DNA of 64,000 nucleotides from Flexithrix dorotheae DSM 6795 (lineage in GTDB: Bacteria > Bacteroidota > Bacteroidia > Cytophagales > Flammeovirgaceae), in the NCBI RefSeq assembly GCF_000379765.1, contig NZ_KB903476.1, positions 248,204 to 312,203 of the forward strand, given 5' to 3'. This document shows, in pieces, positions 37,132 to 47,186 of this stretch (positions are counted from its first letter, which is position 1; the number at the start of each line of letters is the position of its first letter). A program made the translations under genes and the position numbers. The notes beneath the pieces were generated by a model. It saw only the letters and a list, made by a program, of their open reading frames with translations, ran no database searches and was not told the DNA's origin.

Positions 37132-37788
37132 TTGGTTACATTAAACCAATATATCGAACATACCAATCTGAAACCTACAGCTACTCAGGCTGATATTGAA
37201 AAGCTTTTGGAAGAAGCTATTCAATATCAGTTTTTGGGTGTCTGTGTCCCACCTTATTGGGTCAAAAAAGTAAAAAGGGATATTGGTCAAAATGAGATCA
37301 GGCTGGTGACAGTAGCAGGTTTCCCTCTTGGCTATAATATGTCCCAGACCAAATTGGCTGAAATTTCACGTGCCATTGAGGAAGGAGCCGATGAAATAGA
37401 TGTTGTGATGAATCTTTCGGCATTCAAATCGGATGCTAAAGGCTGGGCTAAAGTGGAAGTTGCCCAGTTTGCCAAACTCAGCCATCAGCATGATGTGCTT
37501 TTAAAAATGATATTGGAGACTGCCTATCTTTCCGATGAGGAAATTGTGACAGCCTGTAAATTCTGTAAAGATGCCGGAGCCGATTTTGTCAAAACATCTA
37601 CTGGTTTTGGCCCATTTGGCGCAACACCAGAACATGTAAAATTAATGAAAGATACAGTAGGGGAAACCGTGGGGGTAAAAGCTTCTGGAGGGATAAAAAC
37701 TTTGGACCAGGTGAAGATTCTGATTGCTTCCGGAGCCGAGAGAATTGGCACCTCAAGCGGAGTGGAAATTGTAAAAAACCAGCGATAA
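37132..37788 (+). CDS. deoC: Deoxyribose-phosphate aldolase (TTG start)
   Basis: DeoC cleaves 2-deoxyribose 5-phosphate to glyceraldehyde 3-phosphate and acetaldehyde. The Schiff-base lysine is Lys154 in DFVKTSTGFG and a second conserved lysine is Lys183 in VKASGGIK. The N-terminal HTNLKPTAT, the substrate-binding VCVPPYWV and the acidic EIDVVMN segments are present. The start is TTG at 37132. No ATG lies in frame before the conserved N-terminus, so the unusual start is well supported. The gene follows the PfkB kinase by six bases and precedes an outer membrane protein gene by five. At 218 residues it is full length. Confidence 0.94.
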   Translation: MVTLNQYIEHTNLKPTATQADIEKLLEEAIQYQFLGVCVPPYWVKKVKRDIGQNEIRLVTVAGFPLGYNMSQTKLAEISRAIEEGADEIDVVMNLSAFKSDAKGWAKVEVAQFAKLSHQHDVLLKMILETAYLSDEEIVTACKFCKDAGADFVKTSTGFGPFGATPEHVKLMKDTVGETVGVKASGGIKTLDQVKILIASGAERIGTSSGVEIVKNQR

Positions 37789-37793
37789 TACAA

Positions 37794-38372
37794 ATGAAGA
37801 GATTAATAATTAATACATTATCTATTGTCATCTTAGTTATTTCCTTTCATCAGGCTAATAGTCAGTCTTTTGGAGGACAGATTATTGCCGGATTAAATGT
37901 TTCCCAAATCGATGGTGACGATATTGGAGGATTCGATAAAGCTGGTTTATTACTTGGTGGGGCGGTTACTTTTCCCCTGAGCGAAAAAGTGCAATTACAA
38001 CCGGAAATTTTGTATAGCCAGAAAGGGAGCAGATCAAGAGAGAATGAACCATTTTTCATCTGGAAGTTAAATTACATCGATATTCCCATCACCGTAAATT
38101 ACATTTTTAAAGAGAAATATGTTTTTCAGGGAGGCCTCGGTGGAAATTATTTGCTGGCGGCTAATTCCGATACTGGGTTCGGATTCCAGGATGAAACCGA
38201 GCTTTTTAGCAAAGTAGATTTCACCGCACACCTGGGTGTAGATTTTTTGGTTTTTGAAAATCTCTCGCTTAGGGTAAGATGGACCAATTCCCTTAAAAAT
38301 ATGGCCAAGGAATATTATTATTTCAATAAGGTGTTGTCATTCGCTGTTTGTTATCGAATGGCCGGAAAGTAA
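37794..38372 (+). CDS. PorT-like outer membrane beta-barrel protein
   Basis: This 192-residue protein has a signal peptide (IVILVISFHQANSQ) and a beta-barrel pattern: GGQIIAGLNVSQIDGDDIGGFDKAGLLLGG, VQLQPEILYSQKGSR, YIDIPITVNYIF and LRVRWTNS. This matches the small eight-stranded barrel family annotated as porin family or PorT in Bacteroidota. It begins five bases after deoC and probably shares its transcript, which is an odd pairing with sugar enzymes. Confidence 0.85.
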   Translation: MKRLIINTLSIVILVISFHQANSQSFGGQIIAGLNVSQIDGDDIGGFDKAGLLLGGAVTFPLSEKVQLQPEILYSQKGSRSRENEPFFIWKLNYIDIPITVNYIFKEKYVFQGGLGGNYLLAANSDTGFGFQDETELFSKVDFTAHLGVDFLVFENLSLRVRWTNSLKNMAKEYYYFNKVLSFAVCYRMAGK

Positions 38373-38780
38373 TCATTTTATTCCTGAAGTTTAATTTTAA
38401 AAAATGCTTCTAGGATGGAATTTTAATAGTTAATGGTTAACTTTCAATAAACCACCTATCCTTAATTAAGCCAGTCTAAACTTTGGAATAATTAAATTTT
38501 TTCCTGTTTTCTTTATAATGAAACTATAATTCTATATTTTCAAAACAGAAAATTACGAGCGAAAAAGCAGCAATCATTTACTGAGAGAAACAAAATTAAG
38601 TTGGTTCCCTATTACAGCAAGTTAGTGGGCAGTAGGTCTGAAATTTACATTACCTGTTTTGCCATCCATATTGGAATTTAAACAACTGAAAGTGAGACAA
38701 AATCCCTCGTTTTCAATAAGGTTAATCCAAGTAAAATACATGGTACTTACTCAAAGTAAAAAAGCACAGGGGCTTATCAC
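38373..38780. other. Intergenic region before the AsmA-like gene
   Basis: This 408-bp gap has no good frame. A 61-codon frame at 38659-38844 overlaps the real gene out of frame and looks spurious. No exact TAnnTTTG box was found. Nothing else is evident. Confidence 0.45.
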
Positions 38781-41700
38781 ATGGAAGATAAAAATAAAGA
38801 GGAATTTGAGGAAAACAAGCCTGCCGCGGAAGATGAACCGGTGAAAAAACGGAAATTTCTGAAATGGTTTTCAGGAATTATCGGCTTTATCGCTGTGCTT
38901 TTGATCAGCCTCCAACTTATTGTAAAATACTACTCCAGTGAAATTATCGGGCGGATTCTGAAGGAAGTTGTAATTCTCAAGAGTGACAATCTATATTCCT
39001 TATCCTACGAAAAAGCCGCTTTTTCTCTTCTGGAAAGAGAATATGAAATAAGCAATCTAAACCTTGCCATTAACAATAGCCGGTTAGCGCAATTAAAAAA
39101 CAGTGGAAATCAGCCAAAGTTTCTTTATGAATTTAATGTACCCTTTATTGAACTGAATATCAGCGATCTGCTGGACCTTTATTTTGAAAAAGAGCTCATT
39201 ATTGAAAAATTCCTGATTGATAATCCTACTATAAAACTCAGGCAGTACATTTCAGATCAACATAAATCCAACAGCACCCCTAATGAAAAAGACTTTTTTT
39301 ATCTCATCTCAGGATATCTAAATCTTTTTCAAATTGATCAACTGGAAATAAACAAGGGAAATCTTTATTATGAGCAGGTGAAAAATGATTCCATTCAGCC
39401 ATTAAATATCAATGATTTTTCAATAGGAATTTCTACTTTCAAAATAGATTCTACTTCCCATCAGAATAAAGGCCGCCCATTTTATGTGGACGATTTATAT
39501 GTGACACTTAAGGAGAATGATATAAATCTTCCCAATTCTCCCTATCGGATAAACTTCAAGGATTTCTACCTCTCTACTTCTGAGGAAAAAATTCTTCTTG
39601 ACAGGTTTAATATTAAAAATAAAAATCCTGGTGGAGATTCAATTTCTTTGATGAATATTGATTTTCCCAGCCTGGAAATTTCTGGTCTTAATTTTCCAAA
39701 AGCATACTTCGATTCCACTCTGGTGGTTTCAAAACTTGCGGTTAAAAATCCATTTGTGAGCCTAAAAGGCAATCCTAATCAAAAATCTTCCAGTCAGCAG
39801 CCTTTTAATATAGAAGATATTTACCCACAAATTTCAAAGGTATTTAAATCATTCACTATTGAAAAAGTAGAAATTGACAGTGCTGCTGTAGATATAAATT
39901 TATCCAGACGCGCTAATGAAAAAATCCTTACCAATAATTTTTCCCTCAACCTGATTCACTTCCATGCATCAGCCGACAACTACAGGGAAAGAGCAAAGAA
40001 ATTTTATATTGACGATCTCGATTTTGTCATAAGAGATTATGCCACCAATCTCCCTGATGGCCTCCATACTTTGAAGGTCCGGGAATTTGGAATATCCACC
40101 ATAACTTCCAATGTCTATTGCAACAATATTGTGATTTTGCCGAAAAATGGTATGAATCCTCTTTATCAGCTTCAGGCAAGGGAAAAGGATAAATTGATGA
40201 AAATCTATCTTTCCAGGGTAGAGTTTTTGGGAATCAACCTCTGGAATGCCATTAAAAATAAAACATTATCATCAGGAAGATTTAATATTAAACGGCCAAG
40301 AATTGAAATCAACAAATACCTGAGGGTAAAAGAAAAAGCCGATTCTTTAAAAAGACTCGACTCTCTTTCCCAGGGACTAATTGATACTACCACAATAGAA
40401 CTCCCGCCAGACTCCCTCCTTATACCGATGGATTCTACCCTGATACTTCCTGATTCCTTATTGGCAGACGTCACTTCAGATTCTGTTCAGCTGGTTGAAG
40501 CAGATAACATTCAGGTGAATCCACTGCCGGTTAATACCCAATTTTCTCAATTAATTGAAGACTCTATTTCTGAAAAGACGAGGGTAAAATGGGATTCAAA
40601 CGTAATGACCCTTCCTATTGAAGAAGTTATCGTTTTGGAGAATAATTACAGTTACCTGAATCTGAAATCTATATCCGACTATTTGTCGGAAAATATGAAA
40701 GACTCTCTTTTCCCCGAGTCGGATTCTGTTTTACTGGCTCAGGAAGAAGATTACGAGTTGGATTCTTTATTTTTATTAGATCAGGATTCCTTATTGCTGG
40801 CAAGTATTTATCCTATGGTTTCCAATACTTTTAGAAGGATAAATATTGGACAATTCAATTTGGAAGAAGGCCTTTTCTCCCTAACCGAAATAGACTCTGA
40901 TACACTGGAGAGGATAAAACTGGATGACCTGAAAATTAATCTGGAAAAATTCACTTTAAATCCCTTAGTCCATCTGGACTCGGCAAAAGTTTTATTTTCA
41001 GATAATATTGAATGGAGTTTCAAAAACTTTCAGTATTACATGCCCGATAGTTTGCATTTTGTGCAGGCCGGTGAATTTGAATTTTCATCCAGGGATTCGC
41101 TGTTGCTGGCCAGGCGGATTAATTTTGGACCAATTAGCAGGGAAAGGAGCTTTGTAAGGGAAAATGTAGAAACTAAAGCTGATATTTTTGACCTTAAATT
41201 AAACGAATTATTACTCAGTGGTTTCGACCTGAAGTCGCTTGTTGAACATCAGGAATATAGTTTTAAAAACTTTCAGATTCAGCGGCCCTATGTCACACAT
41301 TTTACATCCGATGAAAGAAAGAAAGTCCGGAAAGATTCCATACCCATTAATCTCGAAACTCAAGAGCCAGTTCCTGCCAAACTGGTTGACTATATTAAAT
41401 ATTTAAGTGTAAAGGATATTAATGTTCAGGAAGGATTTTATTCTCTTGTAAAATTGGGAAATGCGTCCTATAATGTCCTCAATGCCAATAATATTTCGGT
41501 TTGTGGAAAAAGCCTTTTGATGGATACCACAGCCATTCTAAATGATGAGGTAAAGTTTGAAGTTTACGATTTGGAAGTTTTCGCTCAAAATTACGCTTTT
41601 CTCCTCCCAGACAGTGTACATACCGTGGAAGGAAAGGACTTTAGTTTGTCTTTATCCAGTTCCTCCATTTATGGTTACAACCTCACCATTGCTCCATTAC

Positions 41701-43736
41701 CCCAGTACCGAAACAGAAGGCAAACCCAAAACTACAATGTAAGTATTCCTAAAATTTCGCTGGAAGAAATAGACCTGAGAAGAATTTATGACCAAAATGA
41801 GTTGGTCGCCAAAAAACTGACGATTCAAAATCCCGATGGAAATCTTAAATTATTTGAACAGGAAAAAAAGATCACAAAAAACAAAGGAGTTAATCTTTCA
41901 GATTTACACTTAAAAATTGCCTCGGTTTTCAAACTCATTCAAATTGATGATATTTCCTTTGATCAGGGTCAACTTGCCTTTTCCAAAACCAATTTGGAGG
42001 GAGAATCCGACTATGTAAAAATAAATAAGGTACAATTGGATATTAATCAGCTGAAAATTGATTCCACCACCAGAATGTCCAATGATAAAATATTTTTCAC
42101 CAAGGATATCAACCTGAAATTCAGAAATTATATTCACCAGTTTCCCGATAACTGGCATACTCTGCGTATAAGTGAAGCCGGGTTTTCTTCTGCAAAATCG
42201 GAAATTTATTTTTCCCTGATCCACCTGGCGCCTAAGAATTGGGCCGATCCAAATTTTACTTCACGTACAGAGGAGGAGCAAAACCTTTTCGATATTTATA
42301 CTCCTGAGGTAAAATTAAACGGAATAAAGGTGTTCGATCTCATGGCTAATGAGCATCTTTTGATCAATGAAGTTTCAGTTACCAAACCCATGATCAGGGT
42401 GGTAAACTACAACAAAAAAGAAGAAAAGGAAACAAATCTTTTGGATACGCTATCCTATAGAGATCTTTTCCCCTTATTCAGGAACATCTTTCACCAGGTA
42501 GTAGTTAAACATTTCGATATTGATGAAGCCAGTATTGAAGTAACCAACCATGATAAATTATCTTCAGAAACCTATTCGATTGATAATTTCTATACTTCCG
42601 TTACCAATTTTCATGTAGACTCTACGCTCAGGAATGTGGATGACCGCTTGCTCAATGCCGATGATGTGCATATGGCCATAAGAGATTTTGAGCTGGATTT
42701 ACCCGACAGCCTAAATAAAATGAAGGTGGGAGAAATAGGTATCTCCACCGGAAAGTCACTTATTTACATGGATAATATTGATATCCAGCCGAAGGTAGAT
42801 AAATACGCCATAGCCGAAATTACCGGGCATGAGATTGACTGGATACATTTTAAGGGAAAAAGATTTGAATTGGCCGGTTTTAATATTGATGATTTTTTAG
42901 CTTCAGGGGATGTCAAATCCAACCAACTCAATTTTGATGGATTCGATATTTTTGTATTTCGGGATAAACGTCCTCCCTTCCCGGAAAACAGAAAAACAAA
43001 AATGCCTCAGGATGCCTTGAGAGAGCTGAAAACTTACCTGAAAATAGATACTGTCAATATTTATAATTCAAAAATTACCTACGAAGAACTTTCTATTGAT
43101 GGAAAAGCTCCGGGAAGAATTTACCTTGACAACCTGAATGCCTATGGGTATAATTTTACCAATGATACTGCATTGCTCAATGAGGGAATTAATACCCAGA
43201 TTTTTGCCAATACCAAACTCATGGGCGAAGGACAATTAAATGTAGCATTTATCTTTCCACTCAATCACCCAAACAATGCCTTTACTTATCAGGGGGAACT
43301 TGAACCCATGGACATGACCGCTTTAAATGAAATGATGGTGAATGCTGCCGGTTTAAAAATTAATTCCGGTGATTTGAAAAGTCTGAAATTTAATATCAGG
43401 GCTGACAAGGAATATGCTGATGGTATGATGAGAATGTATTATAAGAACCTGAATGTACAGGTTTTGAAAAAACAGCCTAAGAAGGAAGGTAAAATCAAAA
43501 GTTTCATTACCATGTTTGCCAATGTGGTGGTAAAATCGAAAAACCCCCGGTTTTTATTTCTGAAAAAAGGGAAGATTTATCACGAAAGAGATCCAAGAAG
43601 ATCAATATTTAATTATTGGGCCAAATCGGCCTTGAGTGGAGTAAAACACAGCGTAGGTTTCAGCAATGAAAAACCGCCTAAAGAAAGAAGGAAAAGTGTT
43701 TTCGAATTCTGGAAAATTGAAAGGAAAGGGTTTTAA
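38781..43736 (+). CDS. Giant AsmA-like repeat protein (1651 residues)
   Basis: This protein has a short charged N-terminus, one membrane helix at about residues 29-48 and then about 1600 residues that should lie in the periplasm. The body repeats a module of about 175-185 residues. The most visible part, a DDL..(V/A)IRDY..xLPDxLHTL..xEIGISTxxS.IY..NI..xP pattern, recurs near residues 248, 422, 753, 940, 1120 and 1306, with a Ser/Asp-rich linker at about 515-570 where one copy would be expected. Beta-rich groove-forming repeats with one N-terminal anchor are typical of AsmA-like and bridge-like lipid carriers. I infer a role in moving lipids between membranes. It stands alone on the plus strand. 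Confidence 0.85.
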   Translation: MEDKNKEEFEENKPAAEDEPVKKRKFLKWFSGIIGFIAVLLISLQLIVKYYSSEIIGRILKEVVILKSDNLYSLSYEKAAFSLLEREYEISNLNLAINNSRLAQLKNSGNQPKFLYEFNVPFIELNISDLLDLYFEKELIIEKFLIDNPTIKLRQYISDQHKSNSTPNEKDFFYLISGYLNLFQIDQLEINKGNLYYEQVKNDSIQPLNINDFSIGISTFKIDSTSHQNKGRPFYVDDLYVTLKENDINLPNSPYRINFKDFYLSTSEEKILLDRFNIKNKNPGGDSISLMNIDFPSLEISGLNFPKAYFDSTLVVSKLAVKNPFVSLKGNPNQKSSSQQPFNIEDIYPQISKVFKSFTIEKVEIDSAAVDINLSRRANEKILTNNFSLNLIHFHASADNYRERAKKFYIDDLDFVIRDYATNLPDGLHTLKVREFGISTITSNVYCNNIVILPKNGMNPLYQLQAREKDKLMKIYLSRVEFLGINLWNAIKNKTLSSGRFNIKRPRIEINKYLRVKEKADSLKRLDSLSQGLIDTTTIELPPDSLLIPMDSTLILPDSLLADVTSDSVQLVEADNIQVNPLPVNTQFSQLIEDSISEKTRVKWDSNVMTLPIEEVIVLENNYSYLNLKSISDYLSENMKDSLFPESDSVLLAQEEDYELDSLFLLDQDSLLLASIYPMVSNTFRRINIGQFNLEEGLFSLTEIDSDTLERIKLDDLKINLEKFTLNPLVHLDSAKVLFSDNIEWSFKNFQYYMPDSLHFVQAGEFEFSSRDSLLLARRINFGPISRERSFVRENVETKADIFDLKLNELLLSGFDLKSLVEHQEYSFKNFQIQRPYVTHFTSDERKKVRKDSIPINLETQEPVPAKLVDYIKYLSVKDINVQEGFYSLVKLGNASYNVLNANNISVCGKSLLMDTTAILNDEVKFEVYDLEVFAQNYAFLLPDSVHTVEGKDFSLSLSSSSIYGYNLTIAPLPQYRNRRQTQNYNVSIPKISLEEIDLRRIYDQNELVAKKLTIQNPDGNLKLFEQEKKITKNKGVNLSDLHLKIASVFKLIQIDDISFDQGQLAFSKTNLEGESDYVKINKVQLDINQLKIDSTTRMSNDKIFFTKDINLKFRNYIHQFPDNWHTLRISEAGFSSAKSEIYFSLIHLAPKNWADPNFTSRTEEEQNLFDIYTPEVKLNGIKVFDLMANEHLLINEVSVTKPMIRVVNYNKKEEKETNLLDTLSYRDLFPLFRNIFHQVVVKHFDIDEASIEVTNHDKLSSETYSIDNFYTSVTNFHVDSTLRNVDDRLLNADDVHMAIRDFELDLPDSLNKMKVGEIGISTGKSLIYMDNIDIQPKVDKYAIAEITGHEIDWIHFKGKRFELAGFNIDDFLASGDVKSNQLNFDGFDIFVFRDKRPPFPENRKTKMPQDALRELKTYLKIDTVNIYNSKITYEELSIDGKAPGRIYLDNLNAYGYNFTNDTALLNEGINTQIFANTKLMGEGQLNVAFIFPLNHPNNAFTYQGELEPMDMTALNEMMVNAAGLKINSGDLKSLKFNIRADKEYADGMMRMYYKNLNVQVLKKQPKKEGKIKSFITMFANVVVKSKNPRFLFLKKGKIYHERDPRRSIFNYWAKSALSGVKHSVGFSNEKPPKERRKSVFEFWKIERKGF

Positions 43737-43800
43737 TATTTAATCTGCCCGTCCAAATGAAATATTTGTGTCCTCTCCTCAAATTACAGGTTATAGTACT

Positions 43801-44268
43801 CTAATGCGGCAGTTTATTCCGAAGAACACCATAAACAAAAGTCCCTAAAACCGCACTGGCCAATACTACAAGGAAAACCGTAAATCCATTCCCGATTAAC
43901 ACAAATACAGGTCCCGGGCAGGCTCCTGTTAAAGCCCAGCCCAAACCGAAAATTGTTCCTCCTAAAATATAATTGGTAAAACCTTTGGGCTTTGTAGGCA
44001 AATTGATGGGCTGACCAGAATAATCAATCAATGCCCTTCTTTTGATGAATTGCATAATGATTACGCCCAAGCCTAAAGCAGAGCCAATAATACCATACAT
44101 ATGAAAAGACTGAAACCTGAACATTTCCTGAATTCTGTACCAGGAAACGGCTTCAGATTTTGTCATAATTATGCCAAATAAAATTCCTAAAACGACAAAT
44201 TTTGTCCCTTTAAGTAATTGCTGATTTACAGTTGATGTTTTTTTCTTTTCTAAAACCTTTGGTGCCAT
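43801..44268 (-). CDS. YeeE/YedE-family membrane transporter, C-terminal half
   Basis: This 155-residue protein has three or four membrane helices and the conserved TGACPGPVFVLIGNG loop of the YeeE/YedE family. Members such as TsuA carry thiosulfate through a path lined with cysteines, and the cysteine in GACPGP is the family signature. It is encoded 58 bases after the other half on the same strand. The two together resemble the split transporter form sometimes called PmpA/PmpB. The substrate is probably a small sulfur compound. Confidence 0.88.
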   Translation of the reverse strand: MAPKVLEKKKTSTVNQQLLKGTKFVVLGILFGIIMTKSEAVSWYRIQEMFRFQSFHMYGIIGSALGLGVIIMQFIKRRALIDYSGQPINLPTKPKGFTNYILGGTIFGLGWALTGACPGPVFVLIGNGFTVFLVVLASAVLGTFVYGVLRNKLPH

Positions 44269-44326
44269 TTCTAAATCTATTAAAAGGTGTAATTACTTGA
44301 ATTGAACTGAAGGGAATTTTTAAAGG

Positions 44327-44890
44327 CTACAGACTTAAAATGATCGGCATTAATATATGAGTCATTAAAAGACCGCCAATAAAAAAGCCCACAACTGCAA
44401 TTAAAGAGGGAAGTTGCAGATTGGATAAACCTGTGATCGCATGACCCGAAGTGCACCCCCCGGCATATCTTGTTCCAAATCCAATTAAAAAGCCACCTCC
44501 AATTAGCATGATGGCACCTTTTAAGGTAAATAAACTTGACCAACTAAAAAGGTCTGTTGGCACATAAGTACCTGAATTGGCAATTCCCAGCCCTGCCAGA
44601 TCCTGAACAGTTTCTGTTGAAATGGCCACTGGTTCTGAAGTACTTAAAAAGAAATGACCGATAAAGCCCCCAATCACCGAACCGAATATAAAAAGCAGGT
44701 TCCAGATGTTTTCTTTCCAGTTAAAATTGAAAAATTCAACTTTTTTACCAGCCCCCATTATCGAACACATAGTGCGCAAATTAGATGAAACCCCAAAAGT
44801 CTTCCCAAAATAAAGCAAAGTACCCATTACCAGGGCAATTAACGGCCCGGATACGTACCAGGGCCAGGGTTGTTTTATTAAGTCAATCAT
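44327..44890 (-). CDS. YeeE/YedE-family membrane transporter, N-terminal half
   Basis: This 187-residue protein has about four membrane helices and the signature GTRYAGGCTSGHAITGLSNLQ, with the conserved cysteine of the YeeE/YedE family. A second cysteine lies in NLRTMCSIMGAG. It is the first gene of a two-gene unit with the partner at 43801. Single-chain relatives carry both halves in one protein, so a heteromeric transporter is likely here. No sulfurtransferase or sulfide oxidase gene is next to it. Confidence 0.88.
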   Translation of the reverse strand: MIDLIKQPWPWYVSGPLIALVMGTLLYFGKTFGVSSNLRTMCSIMGAGKKVEFFNFNWKENIWNLLFIFGSVIGGFIGHFFLSTSEPVAISTETVQDLAGLGIANSGTYVPTDLFSWSSLFTLKGAIMLIGGGFLIGFGTRYAGGCTSGHAITGLSNLQLPSLIAVVGFFIGGLLMTHILMPIILSL

Positions 44891-45116
44891 TTTTATGTGA
44901 AAAAGTATTTGTTCTAAAAATAGTTATAATGTAGTTAGTCACTCAACCAGTTAATAATAGAATTTGTTCCGGATATTTTATCTGCAGGTTGAATGAAATT
45001 TAATGATAGAATTAGGGTATAAAAATGGATTTTTCAAGCCACAAAAGTGGCCTCAGCAGGTTAGTCAGCAGGCTGGGCAAAAGTAAACTATGATTTTGAA
45101 AGCACCCAAAAAAGAT

Positions 45117-45965
45117 TTAAAGTGATCCATGATTTAGCCCCCAGTCATAATCCAGGTATTCAATTGAAGCTTCCGGGTTTATTTCCAATTTGGTATAAAG
45201 TTTTAAAAAATCGACTAAAGATCCATGCCTGGTAAAATCACTTTTGAACCAATCAAATATTTTTGAAAGTTTTAATTCATTCACGGAAAGTTGATTTTTG
45301 CTTTCATTTCTCAGGAAAATCCTTGTTTGTTCTTCCAGTTGGCGGTCAATTTCCTGACCAATATAGGCTTCTTTTCGAAGATCAGGGCAGGAAATAGAAG
45401 CACAATTGATGGCAAAATGAATTCTGGGTTCATCAAATTTTTTCCTTAAAATTTCATGCTCTATCGTATTCAGGTCAAAATCTACACCTCCAATTTTAAA
45501 GAATTTAATATCCCAGGGAGAATTTACCATAGTAATACTTCCTGCAATATCTTTAATGCTTCCAACCGGATAATTATCTAAAATTAATTTGATGGTAAAT
45601 GCATTATAGGCATTTATCCAATAGGCCAAAGCGGCTGACTTGTCCCAATTTTCTCCCGGAGGATTTTTACTTAACAAATCAAGATAATCATCTAATGTTT
45701 TCTGATCTGTAAGAAAACCTTCGTAATTCACTAATCCGTTTGAAGCAACATGCTTTTTGAGCAGTTTATCCCAAATCTTGTGGCTAATAGGTTGAGATTC
45801 ATGAAGATTGAAATTAGTGGTAGTCACCCGATCGCCTTTCAGGGACTTAAAGGTTTGAAGTCCGGAAAGGGCAATATCATTTATCCCTTTTCCTGAAATC
45901 AAAAGATAGCCCATCAGAATTGTAATGATAACAAGCGGTGTGAAAATAAAAAGTTGCTTTTTCAT
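45117..45965 (-). CDS. DUF547 domain protein, membrane-anchored or exported
   Basis: This 282-residue protein begins with a hydrophobic segment (LFIFTPLVIITILMGYLLIS) that is a signal anchor or signal peptide. The rest is a DUF547 domain with VNYEGFL, AALAYWINAYNAFTIKLILDNYP, the acidic-histidine segment LNTIEHEILRKKF and FAINCASISCPDL. The conserved cysteines and histidine hint at a papain-like fold, and similar plant and bacterial proteins are uncharacterised. It stands alone on the minus strand upstream of the YeeE/YedE pair. Confidence 0.88.
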   Translation of the reverse strand: MKKQLFIFTPLVIITILMGYLLISGKGINDIALSGLQTFKSLKGDRVTTTNFNLHESQPISHKIWDKLLKKHVASNGLVNYEGFLTDQKTLDDYLDLLSKNPPGENWDKSAALAYWINAYNAFTIKLILDNYPVGSIKDIAGSITMVNSPWDIKFFKIGGVDFDLNTIEHEILRKKFDEPRIHFAINCASISCPDLRKEAYIGQEIDRQLEEQTRIFLRNESKNQLSVNELKLSKIFDWFKSDFTRHGSLVDFLKLYTKLEINPEASIEYLDYDWGLNHGSL

Positions 45966-46226
45966 CTTTGAAATTGGTAAATCTCCTGGATTTTTAGCCA
46001 GTAATCCCTTATCTAATTAATCTCATTAACCAAAAGTTCAAAATATTTTCCCATACAGAAGAAAAGTCGTGCTTTTTATTTATTCATTTTCAAAGTCAAA
46101 TTAGCAGTATACAAAAGGGAATATTAAAATTTTCTTTAATCGGCTTATAATTTACACTGAAAGTTATAGAAATTAGTAGAGATTAAAAATTTGTAAAAAA
46201 GGCAAGAATTGAAAATGTAAAAACCC

Positions 46227-47186
46227 ATGGGTAAATTAATTAATAAAATAAAAGTAAAAATCGGTGGAGAGAAAATATTCTCAAAAATTACCAGAAATCT
46301 CACCGGAAGTGAATTTAATTCTCTATTGATTGATATTTTTCGGCAAAGAACTGCTCAGATTACCCCTACAGATTTGATGAAACAATTTGAGGAAAACCGC
46401 TTTGTAAAACCTTCCTCCCTCGATCCCTTAAAGGCCAAATCTTTTGAACTTGAATGGTTGTCAAAAGCCAAAGAAATTGGGTTTAATCCCATTTTGCTTT
46501 CTCCACTGGCCCCACTGGGAAGTTGTGCAGCGGTAGGAACCGTAAGTCAAAATAAAATAATCAGTGCTTCAAGGGGCACTGAAGTATTAGCTGATGCCAC
46601 CAATATGTTGGCTTTGCAAATAGCCAAAGATTTCCGAAAAAATCAGGATAAGACATTACAAGCTAAATATGTGACCACCCACCAGCATGTAAGAGCCCAG
46701 TTTTTCGACAATCCTGCCTTCACTGCTCATTTTGCCATATTCTGTATGGCCTCCGGAGCATACGACAGAGGTAATTATGAATGGGAAGCCCAGTCCCTTT
46801 ATGAGCATATTCATTTCCATTACCAAAACCTTTGTCAATACTTCGATCCCTCCAGATTATCAGTAAAGGTTTATTTTAAGGATAAAGCCGTTCAATTAAA
46901 ATCAGCCTTAGCCAGGCTTTTAGTTGATTTAAATACCATAGCGCAAATAAAATATGAAAGGCCTGAAGAGGATAATAAATATTATCAGGACATCCAGTTC
47001 AAAGTTTTTCTGCAAATAGAAGAAAATAAAATCGACCTGGCAGATGGGGGACTTGTAGATTGGTCTCAAAAATTAATCCCGAACAATAAGCATAAAATGG
47101 TGATCAGTGGTTGTGGAATTGAACTGGTTTTAAAGTTCCTGGAACTTTATCAATCGGAGAAATCATCCAAATCCAATAAAAACTGA
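46227..47186 (+). CDS. Cytoplasmic protein of unknown function
   Basis: I do not recognise this 319-residue protein with confidence. There is no signal peptide or membrane helix. The most conserved-looking part is residues 91-125: LSPLAPLGSCAAVGTVSQ, then SRGTEVLADATNMLALQIA. A second block at about residues 148-180 contains THQHVRAQFFDNPAFTAHF. The combination of a GTEV-D-TN-LAL motif and a following arginine-rich strand loosely recalls class II tRNA synthetase-like folds, but this is a guess and I do not claim it. It stands alone and its upstream gap has no clear promoter. Confidence 0.78.
   Translation: MGKLINKIKVKIGGEKIFSKITRNLTGSEFNSLLIDIFRQRTAQITPTDLMKQFEENRFVKPSSLDPLKAKSFELEWLSKAKEIGFNPILLSPLAPLGSCAAVGTVSQNKIISASRGTEVLADATNMLALQIAKDFRKNQDKTLQAKYVTTHQHVRAQFFDNPAFTAHFAIFCMASGAYDRGNYEWEAQSLYEHIHFHYQNLCQYFDPSRLSVKVYFKDKAVQLKSALARLLVDLNTIAQIKYERPEEDNKYYQDIQFKVFLQIEENKIDLADGGLVDWSQKLIPNNKHKMVISGCGIELVLKFLELYQSEKSSKSNKN

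Noticed and set aside
44280-44543. An 87-codon minus-strand frame inside the YeeE/YedE pair
   Set aside because: It is antiparallel in phase to the well-supported membrane protein gene and has an odd cysteine/tryptophan-rich composition.
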